A DNA stretch of 46,144 nucleotides, from contig CALHZD010000140.1 of the NCBI GenBank assembly GCA_938040985.1, forward strand, positions 1-46,144, written 5' to 3'. Shown in pieces: positions 15,323-23,047 of the stretch. The stretch comes from an uncultured Propionivibrio sp. (GTDB lineage Bacteria > Pseudomonadota > Gammaproteobacteria > Burkholderiales > Rhodocyclaceae). Both the position numbers and the translations under genes were made by a program. Numbering within the stretch: the stretch's first letter is position 1; the number at the start of each line of letters is the position of its first letter. Below the pieces are notes generated by a model, which was not told where the DNA came from, made no database searches, and was given only the letters and a program-made list of their open reading frames with translations.

Positions 15323-16978
15323 TTACATCATGTCCATACCGCCCATGCCGCCCATACCGCCCATGCCTCCTGGCATGCCGCCGGCAGCCGGCTTGTCTTC
15401 GGCCAATTCTGCCACCATGCAGTCAGTGGTCAGCATCAAGCCGGCGATGGAAGCGGCATTTTGCAGTGCGGTGCGGGTCACCTTGGTCGGGTCAAGCACG
15501 CCCATTTCAACCATATCGCCGTACTCGCCTGTTGCCGCGTTGTAGCCATAGTTGCCCTTGCCGTTGATGACGGCATTGACCACGACGGAGGGTTCATCGC
15601 CCGCATTGGCAACAATTTCACGCAACGGTTGTTCGATGGCGCGCAGTACAATCTTGATGCCGGCTTCCTGATCGGCGTTATCGCCCTTGAGTTTTCCGCC
15701 GATTGCCGACCGGGCACGCAACAGGGCAACACCGCCGCCCGCGACAATACCTTCTTCCACCGCCGCGCGCGTGGCATGCAACGCATCTTCGACACGCGCC
15801 TTTTTCTCTTTCATTTCAACTTCGGTCGCCGCGCCAACCTTGATCAGCGCCACGCCGCCCGCCAGTTTGGCAACACGCTCTTGCAGTTTTTCCTTATCGT
15901 AATCGGAGGTTGCTTCCTCAATCTGCGTACGGATCTGCTTGACGCGCGCTTCAATGTTGGCAGCAACACCCGCGCCGTCGATGATGGTCGTATTTTCCTT
16001 GGCGATTTCAACGCGCTTAGCCTGACCCAGCTCGTTGAGCGTGGCTTTTTCCAGCGTCAGGCCAACTTCCTCGGCGATGACTTGGCCTCCCGTCAGGATG
16101 GCGATGTCTTCGAGCATAGCTTTGCGGCGATCGCCGAAGCCAGGCGCCTTGACAGCACAAGTCTTGAGGATGCCGCGTATATTGTTGACAACCAGCGTCG
16201 CCAGCGCCTCGCCCTCAACATCTTCGGCAATGATCAGCAGAGGACGGCCTGCCTTGGCAACCTGCTCAAGGACCGGCAGCAAATCGCGGATATTTGAGAT
16301 TTTCTTATCGAACAGCAGGACGTACGGATTGTCCAGAACAGCAACCTGCTTGTCCGGATTGTTGATGAAATACGGCGACAGATAGCCGCGGTCGAACTGC
16401 ATGCCTTCAACAACATCCAGCTCGTTATTCAACGACTTGCCATCTTCAACGGTAATCACGCCTTCCTTGCCAACCTTGTCCATTGCATCGGCAATAATCT
16501 TGCCGACATCGGCATCCGAGTTGGCCGAGATTGAACCGACCTGGGCAATTTCTTTGGAAGTTTTGCACGGTTTGGAAAGTTTTTTCAGCTCTTCGACGAT
16601 CGTTGCAACCGCTTTGTCAATACCACGCTTAAGATCCATCGGATTCATACCGGCCGCCACGTATTTCATCCCTTCGCGGACAACCGACTGCGCCAGCACG
16701 GTCGCCGTCGTCGTACCGTCACCGGCAATATCGGAAGTCTTGGAGGCAACCTCCTTGACCATTTGCGCGCCCATATTGGCGAACTTATCCTTTAGTTCAA
16801 TTTCCTTGGCGACGGAAACGCCATCCTTGGTCACGGTTGGCGAGCCATACGAGCGTTCAAGAACGACATTGCGGCCTTTCGGGCCCAGCGTTACCTTGAC
16901 GGCATCGGCCAGGATATTGACGCCTTCAACCATGCGGGAACGGGCGGAATCACCAAACTTAACGTCTTTTGCTGCCAT
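15323..16978 (-). CDS. groEL: Chaperonin GroEL (60 kDa)
   Basis: GroEL forms the double seven-membered ring that folds proteins with GroES and ATP. The 551-residue protein opens MAAKDVKFGDSARSRMVEGV. It contains the nucleotide-binding segments VTLGPKGRNV and AGDGTTTATVLAQSVV and the equatorial EEGIVAGGGVALL, and ends in the Gly-Met tail GGMGGMGGMGGMDMM. The length is normal. It follows groES after 61 bp with AAGGAGTTTTTC before the ATG. It is expected to be co-regulated with groES through the CIRCE operator upstream. No second groEL is in the window. Confidence 0.99.
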   Translation of the reverse strand: MAAKDVKFGDSARSRMVEGVNILADAVKVTLGPKGRNVVLERSYGSPTVTKDGVSVAKEIELKDKFANMGAQMVKEVASKTSDIAGDGTTTATVLAQSVVREGMKYVAAGMNPMDLKRGIDKAVATIVEELKKLSKPCKTSKEIAQVGSISANSDADVGKIIADAMDKVGKEGVITVEDGKSLNNELDVVEGMQFDRGYLSPYFINNPDKQVAVLDNPYVLLFDKKISNIRDLLPVLEQVAKAGRPLLIIAEDVEGEALATLVVNNIRGILKTCAVKAPGFGDRRKAMLEDIAILTGGQVIAEEVGLTLEKATLNELGQAKRVEIAKENTTIIDGAGVAANIEARVKQIRTQIEEATSDYDKEKLQERVAKLAGGVALIKVGAATEVEMKEKKARVEDALHATRAAVEEGIVAGGGVALLRARSAIGGKLKGDNADQEAGIKIVLRAIEQPLREIVANAGDEPSVVVNAVINGKGNYGYNAATGEYGDMVEMGVLDPTKVTRTALQNAASIAGLMLTTDCMVAELAEDKPAAGGMPGGMGGMGGMGGMDMM

Positions 16979-17039
16979 GAAAAACTCCTTAAATTCAAGT
17001 AATCAGTAGAGACTGAGGGACATCTAACCGAAGAGAGGC

Positions 17040-17330
17040 TTAGGCTTCGACGACGCCCATAATGTCTTCTTCACGCATCACGAGCAGTTCTTCGCCATCA
17101 ACCTTGACGGTCTGACCAGCATATTTACCAAACAGCACACGGTCACCTACCTTGACGTCCAACGCCACGGGCTTGCCGTTTTCATCGCGCTTACCAGGGC
17201 CGACAGCCAGAATCTGGCCCTGATCCGGCTTCTCAGCAGCATTGTCGGGGATTACGATGCCTGAAGCGGTCTTGCGTTCTTCCTCCAGACGCTTAACGAT
17301 CACGCGATCATGCAAAGGACGAATCTTCAT
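17040..17330 (-). CDS. groES: Co-chaperonin GroES (10 kDa)
   Basis: GroES is the heptameric lid of GroEL. The 96-residue protein starts MKIRPLHDRVIVKRLEEERK and includes the mobile loop (EERKTASGIVIPDNAAEKP), with GSR-type residues replaced by ASGIVI, and the roof and base motif VGDRVLFGKYAGQTVKVDGEE. AGGAGACAAGAG precedes the ATG. It is the first gene of the operon. Its leader (17331 to about 17436) carries a hairpin and, at its 5' edge, the CIRCE element. Confidence 0.98.
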   Translation of the reverse strand: MKIRPLHDRVIVKRLEEERKTASGIVIPDNAAEKPDQGQILAVGPGKRDENGKPVALDVKVGDRVLFGKYAGQTVKVDGEELLVMREEDIMGVVEA

Positions 17331-17373
17331 ACTCTTGTCTCCTATGTTTTAAAACTATGTAAAGACTGAATTT

Positions 17374-17397
17374 TTCGGTGCCCGTGAGGTCACCGAA
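17374..17397 (-). promoter_or_regulatory. Hairpin in the groESL leader RNA
   Basis: TTCGGTG (minus-strand sense) pairs with CACCGAA over 7 bp around a 10-nt loop, about 45-70 bases upstream of the groES start. In the transcript it is followed by AAAAATTC, not by a U-run, so it is not a terminator. It could stabilise the mRNA. Its role is inferred only from position. Confidence 0.35.
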
Positions 17398-17416
17398 GGG
17401 ACACATGCATGCGTTG

Positions 17417-17443
17417 TTAGCACTCAACGCTGCTGAGTGCTAA
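17417..17443. promoter_or_regulatory. CIRCE operator (HrcA binding site), perfect consensus
   Basis: TTAGCACTC (17417-17425) and GAGTGCTAA (17435-17443) form a perfect 9-9-9 CIRCE inverted repeat. HrcA binds this element and represses groESL until heat shock. Its left edge touches the -10 box of the promoter at 17443-17471, so it would overlap the transcription start. Confidence 0.97.
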
Positions 17444-17471
17444 TAGTAAGGGCGGGAGTTGATTTTTTCAA
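17443..17471 (-). promoter_or_regulatory. Sigma70-type promoter of groESL
   Basis: On the minus strand, TTGAAA (17466-17471) is separated by 17 bp from TACTAT (17443-17448). That is five of six consensus bases at -35, four to five at -10, and ideal spacing. The predicted start falls inside CIRCE, the expected arrangement for HrcA repression. The -35 box lies 5 bp from the start codon of the divergent PAP2 gene if that gene starts at 17476. Confidence 0.75.
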
Positions 17472-17475
17472 GTGA

Positions 17476-18213
17476 ATGCCTGATCTTGTTGCAATGCATG
17501 CTCCCCGCCCTCCCGCAAACCAGGCACCCCCAGCCCTCGGCGGAAAAAATGACACGCGCCCGGTATCCGAGGCTTCTTTTCCGTTTCTTTTCAACGCATC
17601 TTATTGGCCGCTTTCTGGAACACGCGCCATTATTTTTCTCATTTTGGGCTGTCGTGTCGGTCTGGCATTTTTTTGCATTTATCCATTCACCAACTGGCTG
17701 GCCGGATATCGAGATGATCAATACGAACTTTTTTCTGCGTGGGAACTGAGCCTACCTTTTATGCCGGAATTCATCTGGCTCTACCTCTCGATGTACCTCC
17801 TGTTCCTGATTCCCCCATTTTTCCTGCCGCCTAATGCCATGAAGCGTTTGGCAAAGGCGCTCGTTTGGGCAACATGCATTGCTGGATTTATTTTTCTGGT
17901 TTTCCCCGCCCGTTTGGGCTTTCCGCGCAGCGTGCCGTCGGATCCGCTTTATCGCCCAATTTTTGAGGCGCTGTTTTCCATTGACCGCCCTTACAACCTC
18001 GTTCCTTCTCTGCATGTAGTCTATTCTGCGGCCATTATCCTTGCCGTCGCCTCACAACCAATCAGCCGGTTGATATGCATCTTGCTTTTTTGCTGGCTCA
18101 CCGCGATCATGGCTGCTACGCTTTTCATTCATCAGCACCATTTTCTTGATGTTTTGGCCGGACTGTTATTGGCGCTGTTGATGCATTTTTATGTAAAGGG
18201 AAAAAATGTTTAA
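17476..18213 (+). CDS. PAP2-superfamily membrane phosphatase or phosphotransferase
   Basis: This is a 245-residue polytopic inner-membrane protein with about five to six hydrophobic segments. The PAP2 catalytic landmarks are PSLHVVYS (177-184, the central histidine motif) and HQHHFLDVLAG (219-229, the nucleophile-helper His-Asp motif). The first motif (K-x6-R-P) is not clear, as in the inositol-phosphoceramide-synthase-like PAP2 branch. Such enzymes dephosphorylate or transfer lipid phosphates at the periplasmic face. The start is uncertain: the first ~45 residues are poorly conserved-looking, and an ATG at residue 7 is possible. It overlaps the next gene by 8 bp and is divergent from groES. 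Confidence 0.8.
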   Translation: MPDLVAMHAPRPPANQAPPALGGKNDTRPVSEASFPFLFNASYWPLSGTRAIIFLILGCRVGLAFFCIYPFTNWLAGYRDDQYELFSAWELSLPFMPEFIWLYLSMYLLFLIPPFFLPPNAMKRLAKALVWATCIAGFIFLVFPARLGFPRSVPSDPLYRPIFEALFSIDRPYNLVPSLHVVYSAAIILAVASQPISRLICILLFCWLTAIMAATLFIHQHHFLDVLAGLLLALLMHFYVKGKNV

Positions 18214-18823
18214 AAACAATATCGTCGGAAAATTACTGCTTGGCCTGATCTCCATTTTTTCGGCTTGTACCGTCTATGCTACGGAGGCGACGGATGAAGA
18301 AATTCACCATGAGCTGAGGCAAACGCTTAAGGTTGTCGAGTCGGCCATCAACTCAGGAAATTACGACGAAATGTTGCCGGTATTGAGCGAGCATATTCGG
18401 GCGACTCCGATCAATCAGGAATTTCTGAGCAGCCGGCCTGACGTTTCCCGCTATTTCGCCAAATGGTTTGGCGAGAAAGGGTATCTCTCGAAACTGGAAA
18501 TCCGTTTCACGCCCGACGCATTAACCGAGCTTTCCGCAGATAAATCATGGGGACTTGTCGTCGGCAGCGGCGTGGAGAAATATATTCTCCGCGACGGTCG
18601 CCCTTACGAGCTGCACACGCGCTGGACGGCGACAATGGCTAAAGAAGACGATGGTCGCTGGAGAGTCCGCGGCATCCACATTGGCACGAACTTTCTGGAT
18701 AACCCGATTCTGGGCGAAGCCGAACGGGCGCTGGGGAAGGCCACGTTATACGGCCTCGCCGGCGGCCTGCTAACGGGCGCCGTCATTGGCTGGCTGATCG
18801 GCCGCCGGAAAAAGAAAATCTAG
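18206..18823 (+). CDS. Exported or membrane-anchored NTF2-like (SnoaL/DUF4440-type) protein
   Basis: This 205-residue protein has an N-terminal signal or anchor (VGKLLLGLISIFSACTVYA, about 7-25; a lipobox-like SAC is present but not ideal). It then has a soluble domain with the NTF2-like pattern (INSGNYDEMLPVLSEHI ... WTATMAKEDDGRWRVRGIHI). It ends in a C-terminal glycine-rich membrane helix (ATLYGLAGGLLTGAVIGWLIG) with a RRKKK tail. The ATG overlaps the PAP2 gene by 8 bp and has AAAGGGAAAAA before it, so the pair is an operon. Its last 54 bp overlap, tail to tail, the 3' end of the desaturase gene. The function is unknown; a lipid-binding or accessory role for PAP2 is only a guess. Confidence 0.75.
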   Translation: MFKNNIVGKLLLGLISIFSACTVYATEATDEEIHHELRQTLKVVESAINSGNYDEMLPVLSEHIRATPINQEFLSSRPDVSRYFAKWFGEKGYLSKLEIRFTPDALTELSADKSWGLVVGSGVEKYILRDGRPYELHTRWTATMAKEDDGRWRVRGIHIGTNFLDNPILGEAERALGKATLYGLAGGLLTGAVIGWLIGRRKKKI

Positions 18824-19714
18824 GTCGGCAGGCGCGCCCATAGGCGGCGCCGGGCGCACGCCTTTCCATAGACTCAGATAAATGCGCCAGAACGAAGGCT
18901 GTGGCGCAGCGGGGTCAACGAATTTCGGCAGGTCAAACCAAGGCGCCTCAGGATGCTGATGGTGCGCCTGATGGTAATGGTAGTTCAGGGCGATCCAGCG
19001 AAATGGCGGCAACACCTTAAGATTCCATGCACCGTTACGGATATCGCGTGCGCTCCAGGCGTGATCGACATACTGAAGCGCAGACCAGTGCAGAGCAAAC
19101 GCCCAGTAACAGGCAACGACACTCGCCATTTTGAGATCCAGGCAATAGATTATCCCGGCCTGATACATAAAGGCCAAGGCAATTTCCCCCCATACCCGCA
19201 AAGGCGGCAGTTTTGCCAGATCGGCGACATAAGGCCCAAAGCCAAGCGCGGGTGACAGGCGTTCGGTAAAAAAGCGCGAACGGTAAAAGCCCGGCGCCAG
19301 CAGATAGACCAGGTTGCCGAAGACGACCGACCACCAGTACAGCCCGAACAAATTACCCAGATACAGCCAGAGATTGCGCACCCGTTTCGACTGGCCGGGA
19401 AGATAGTAGTCATACAGATCAAAATCCATGCGATTTCGGCGGTGATGTCCTTCGTGCGCCACACGCTGCATGGAAAAAGAGGTAGGAAACGCCCAGCCGG
19501 CGACGATGCCAAGCAGCTCGTTCCAGCGCCGATTCCGGCTGGCCACGCCGTGGACAGCCTCATGCATAATGGCAAACGGCGTATTGGCAACAAGGCTGAA
19601 CACCCAAACGGCTAACAGCGCATAAGCTACTGAAAGGTGACTGGCCGCCCACTGGCAAAGCCACAGCGCCGCGAGCGAAAGCGCCAGAATAGCGGTATTT
19701 AAGAGACCGGCCAT
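18770..19714 (-). CDS. Membrane fatty-acid desaturase/hydroxylase family protein (di-iron)
   Basis: This 314-residue integral membrane protein of the fatty acid desaturase superfamily has three histidine boxes: HEAVH (51-55), HEGHH (87-91) and HYHQAHHQHP (246-255). These coordinate the two irons used for O2-dependent desaturation or hydroxylation of acyl chains. Hydrophobic segments precede box 1, lie around 115-140 and lie around 176-210. It is the last gene of the nine-gene cluster, and its start overlaps the preceding membrane-protein gene by 16 bp. Its 3' end overlaps the convergent NTF2-like gene by 54 bp. The substrate could be an acyl chain made or modified by the cluster. Confidence 0.9.
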   Translation of the reverse strand: MAGLLNTAILALSLAALWLCQWAASHLSVAYALLAVWVFSLVANTPFAIMHEAVHGVASRNRRWNELLGIVAGWAFPTSFSMQRVAHEGHHRRNRMDFDLYDYYLPGQSKRVRNLWLYLGNLFGLYWWSVVFGNLVYLLAPGFYRSRFFTERLSPALGFGPYVADLAKLPPLRVWGEIALAFMYQAGIIYCLDLKMASVVACYWAFALHWSALQYVDHAWSARDIRNGAWNLKVLPPFRWIALNYHYHQAHHQHPEAPWFDLPKFVDPAAPQPSFWRIYLSLWKGVRPAPPMGAPADLDFLFPAADQPANDGAR

Positions 19715-20397
19715 GATGAATCTTCTTTCTCCGGGTTATTTTTGTTGACTGGACGGATACCGGCATGCCCATAACGGCGCATTGAATGCCGGATAAAGCC
19801 GAGTACGGGAATGGCGATACACAACACGAGGCTGGCGGCGATATACACAAAGCTCAACATCGCTGGCGGAACTCCGAAATGATGAACGAACCACTCCAGC
19901 GTCCCGATCGACAAACCATAAACGGCGCCAAAGCCACCAAAAAACCAAGGGGCATAGTCAAAAGCAATGGCCTCCTCGCCCCGCCCCGCAGCCCAAGGCT
20001 CGTTGTACACCTTGAGCATCCCAATACGCAGGGCTTTAACCTCGTACAGCAGATTCCAGAAGCCGAGCACAGAACAGAGAACCAGGGCATAACGCAGCGC
20101 GTCGGCAAAGTCGTCCGCCGGTCGTCCATGCACAAGCCAGGCGATCATCGCCGTTGCGCTGCCGAAAACAAAACCATGATGAGGCCGAAAACGCCCCAGT
20201 TTCCAGCGGACGTCAAATTCCCACACCTGACACACATTGGTGCCGACGGCCGGCACGATGTATGCCCACAAGATAGGCGTCAGCCACGCTGCCAGCGTCT
20301 GCGGCAAATTATCGTACTCATGCCGCCATAAATACCATGATGCGGGCGTCAGAATAAGCGGCGCAATATATTGATACAGCCGAATGGCAGAAGTCAT
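19699..20397 (-). CDS. Polytopic membrane protein of unknown function in the radical SAM cluster
   Basis: This 232-residue protein has about six hydrophobic segments (QYIAPLILTPASWYLW, LTPILWAYIVPAVG, FGSATAMIAWLVHG, LRYALVLCSVLGFWNLLYEV, YAPWFFGGFGAVYGLSIG, FVYIAASLVLCIAIPVLGF). It has conserved-looking polar motifs between them (WEFDVRWKLGRFRPHHG; VYNEPWAAGRGEE). I do not recognise a family. I placed the start at 20397 because this ATG overlaps the stop of the upstream radical SAM gene as ATGA; 22 extra codons upstream would read inside that gene. It overlaps the desaturase gene by 16 bp. A transporter, membrane enzyme or lipid-handling role is possible. Confidence 0.7.
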   Translation of the reverse strand: MTSAIRLYQYIAPLILTPASWYLWRHEYDNLPQTLAAWLTPILWAYIVPAVGTNVCQVWEFDVRWKLGRFRPHHGFVFGSATAMIAWLVHGRPADDFADALRYALVLCSVLGFWNLLYEVKALRIGMLKVYNEPWAAGRGEEAIAFDYAPWFFGGFGAVYGLSIGTLEWFVHHFGVPPAMLSFVYIAASLVLCIAIPVLGFIRHSMRRYGHAGIRPVNKNNPEKEDSSWPVS

Positions 20398-21725
20398 CGC
20401 AGTCCGAATTTCATACCGTGTTTCTTGTACACTTCCTTGCGAAACAATAACGAGTAACGCCAATACGATAAAACTCTTCCCAAAGAGCGGAAACTGGTTT
20501 GCCAGTCCGAAAATCGCCGGACCATGCCGCCTAAGCTGTTATAGCGCGTGCGTGCAGCGTGACAAGCCTGCGTGAGTTCATCGGGCGACATGCGCGCCGG
20601 ACGGAAGGCCGCATGGTTAAACCGGTACTCCGGATGTAGCCACCACCGGCCGTCATAGAGCAGCCGGTTTTCCTGCGCCAGCTTGCGATAAAGCGGCGTC
20701 CCCGGATAGGGCATCAAAATATTATAAGCAGCGAAGGTAAACTTATTGTGTAGCGCAAAATCCACCGTTGCGCGGATACTGGCGGGCGTATCGTGGTCAT
20801 AGCCCAGCGTAAACGCCGCCCACGTTTGCATGCCGTGATCGCGCAAAACGGCAATCTCCCGCGCGTAATGCGAAAACCCGCGGATATTCGGCGACTTGCG
20901 CGCATCCCGCAAACTTCCGGGGTTAATCGACTCAAAGCCCATGACATGCCCCCAGCAACCGCTTCGTTCCATAAGCCGCATCAATTCCCGATCCTGCGTC
21001 ACGTCGAGGCTGGCCTGGCTGATCCAATGCACGCGCAGCGGGATGAGCGCATAGCATAGCTCCTTAAGCGCCGTGCGATCCGAGGCGATGTTGTCATCGA
21101 CAAAAAAAATGAGCTTACGCGGCTGGCTCTCGATCTCAGCCACGACTTCATCAATCCGGCGCAGGTAGTGCTTTCTGCCGAAATACTGACTCACTGCGCA
21201 AAAGCTGCATGCAAAGCGGCACCCGCGCGAGAACTGCATCAAGGTAATCGGCAGATAGCCTTTGCCGGCGTACAGATCGCGCCGCGGGCGAACGTTACCG
21301 GATTGTGCAATGCCGGGCGCACCGTCGTAGCGCCGCCGCAGCCGCCGGGTGCGAATATCGGCAAGCACCTGTCGCCAACCCGCTTCGGCATCGCCAACAA
21401 AAATACTGTCGGCGTGCATGGCCGCCTCTTCAGGCAGCAGCGCGACATGCATTCCGCCCAGAATGACCGGCACGCCCCGCAGCCGGAATTCTGCGGCAAT
21501 CTCGTACGCCCGCCGCGCGGTATAGGTTTCGACAGTGATGGCGACAAGATCGGTCGGCTCATCGTAAGGAATCGCCTCCATCCGGTCATCGTACAGAACA
21601 ACCTCGATATCCGGCGGCGTCAGACCGGCGAGCACGCCCAGCATCAGCGGCTCCATACGCCCTTCATCGACATACAGGCTATGTTCGTGGCGACCGATTG
21701 TCGGCTTGATCAGGGTAATTTTCAC
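20394..21725 (-). CDS. B12-binding-domain radical SAM protein (paralogue 1 of cluster)
   Basis: In this 443-residue protein the N-terminal ~130 residues form a Rossmann-like B12-binding domain (MKITLIKPTI; VETYTARRAYEIAAEF 65-80; VILGGMHVALLPEEA). The radical SAM core follows, with the 4Fe-4S cysteines C169-x3-C173-x2-C176 in SRGCRFACSFC. Further motifs are FFVDDNIASD, GFESINPGSL and YPGTPLYRKLAQENRLL. The C-terminal ~110 residues include WWLHPEYRFNHAAFRPARMS. Relatives (HpnP, BchE-like and methylase types) act on unactivated carbons, often as C-methylases or cyclases. It starts 8 bp after paralogue 2 and overlaps the membrane-protein gene by 4 bp. The substrate is unknown. Confidence 0.92.
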   Translation of the reverse strand: MKITLIKPTIGRHEHSLYVDEGRMEPLMLGVLAGLTPPDIEVVLYDDRMEAIPYDEPTDLVAITVETYTARRAYEIAAEFRLRGVPVILGGMHVALLPEEAAMHADSIFVGDAEAGWRQVLADIRTRRLRRRYDGAPGIAQSGNVRPRRDLYAGKGYLPITLMQFSRGCRFACSFCAVSQYFGRKHYLRRIDEVVAEIESQPRKLIFFVDDNIASDRTALKELCYALIPLRVHWISQASLDVTQDRELMRLMERSGCWGHVMGFESINPGSLRDARKSPNIRGFSHYAREIAVLRDHGMQTWAAFTLGYDHDTPASIRATVDFALHNKFTFAAYNILMPYPGTPLYRKLAQENRLLYDGRWWLHPEYRFNHAAFRPARMSPDELTQACHAARTRYNSLGGMVRRFSDWQTSFRSLGRVLSYWRYSLLFRKEVYKKHGMKFGLR

Positions 21726-21733
21726 ACGTTTTC

Positions 21734-23047
21734 CTAGGCGCCAAGCACACGCCCCTGCTTACGATAAATTTCGCGGCGGGAAATAAGGTTAGCGATCGTC
21801 GTGATTGCCGTACAAAAGCCGGAAAACGGCATATCGCCGCCCAATACGCGGCGGGCGATAGACGACCAGGCGTAAAAACGGCGCTTAGCCTCAAAACACG
21901 CCTGCGCCAGCATTTCGGGCGACATGGCGCGGGGGATGAAAATCGGGTCGCCGTACCGATATTTTGGATCGAGCCACCACTGCGGCAATAACAGCCGCTT
22001 TTCTTGTGCGAGGCGTTGGTAAAGTCCGGAGCCTGGCGTTGGCGTCAGCGGGTTGAAATTGGCGATTTCCAGCCGCGCCTCCAGGGCAAAATCCAGACTA
22101 CGGCGAATGGTTTCCGGCGTATCGCGGTCATAACCGAAAACGAATGTTCCATAGATGCCGATGCCGCGCCGGTGCAATGCGCGCACGACGTCGAGGTAAT
22201 GGCCGGACACCTGATTCCAGCGCTTTCTCATCTGGGCAAGATTTTCCGGCTCCAGACTTTCAAAGCCGATGAGCGCATAACGGCAACCGGCCTCAGCCAG
22301 GCCGTCAAGCAGCTCCGGGTCACGCGCAACATCAATGCTGATCTGGCATGACCAACGCAATCCGAGCGGGCGCATGGCGGCCAGCAGCGCTGTCAGATTT
22401 TCCCGATTGCTGAATAGATTGTCGTCGACGAAAAACAACAGGCGGTTACGGCCAGCCGTTTCCCTGATCGCTTCCAGTTCACGCTGAACGTCGGCAGCCG
22501 GCCGCACCCGCACCCGACGGCCATAAAAACCATGAATCGAACAAAAATCGCAGGCAAACCGGCAACCGCGTCCGTACTGGACCAGATCGACCGGCGCGTA
22601 GGGCTTTCCGGTGAAAATGGAGCGATCAATACGCAACTGCGTCATCGGCGCATCATTATCGCCCCGATAAATCCGCTGCATGCGTCCCGCTTCGGCATCG
22701 ACAAGCAGGCGCTCCCATGCGCCCTCGGCATCGCCGATGATGATCGCATCGGCGTGCGCCAACGCTTCCTGCGGTAAAAAAGTCGGATGATACCCGCCCA
22801 TGACCAGCCGCATGCCTTGCCGTCGAAAATGCGCCGCGAGTTCGTAGGCACGGCGGGCGGTAAAGGTTTCAACGCTCATGGCGACGAGATCGGCATCCAG
22901 TTTCTTCGGCACAGCCTCGACCCTATCGTCGTAAAAAAGAATTTCGTGCCCGCTTGCCCGCGCCGCCAGAATGCCCATAACCAGCGGCGGCATGGCATCG
23001 CCGGAACGGTAATCGCCCATATTCGGGCGGATGAGCGCAATCCTCAT
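21734..23047 (-). CDS. B12-binding-domain radical SAM protein (paralogue 2 of cluster)
   Basis: This 437-residue protein has the same architecture as its neighbours. The B12-type domain is MRIALIRPNMG, with VETFTARRAYELAAHF (59-74) and VMGGYHPTFLPQEALAHAD. The SAM cysteines are C162, C166 and C169 in GRGCRFACDFC. Later motifs are FFVDDNLFSN, GFESLEPENL, TPGSGLYQRLAQEKRLL and WWLDPKYRYGDPIFIP, with a tail reading RRFYAWSSIARR. The start at 23047 is fixed by an ATGA overlap with the upstream GNAT-like gene; a 19-codon extension would lie inside that gene. It is closest in style to paralogues 1 and 3, suggesting duplication followed by divergence. Confidence 0.92.
   Translation of the reverse strand: MRIALIRPNMGDYRSGDAMPPLVMGILAARASGHEILFYDDRVEAVPKKLDADLVAMSVETFTARRAYELAAHFRRQGMRLVMGGYHPTFLPQEALAHADAIIIGDAEGAWERLLVDAEAGRMQRIYRGDNDAPMTQLRIDRSIFTGKPYAPVDLVQYGRGCRFACDFCSIHGFYGRRVRVRPAADVQRELEAIRETAGRNRLLFFVDDNLFSNRENLTALLAAMRPLGLRWSCQISIDVARDPELLDGLAEAGCRYALIGFESLEPENLAQMRKRWNQVSGHYLDVVRALHRRGIGIYGTFVFGYDRDTPETIRRSLDFALEARLEIANFNPLTPTPGSGLYQRLAQEKRLLLPQWWLDPKYRYGDPIFIPRAMSPEMLAQACFEAKRRFYAWSSIARRVLGGDMPFSGFCTAITTIANLISRREIYRKQGRVLGA

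Noticed and set aside
15461..16297. 278-codon open frame on the plus strand
   Set aside because: It is the antisense shadow of groEL, with no recognisable family and no ribosome binding site.
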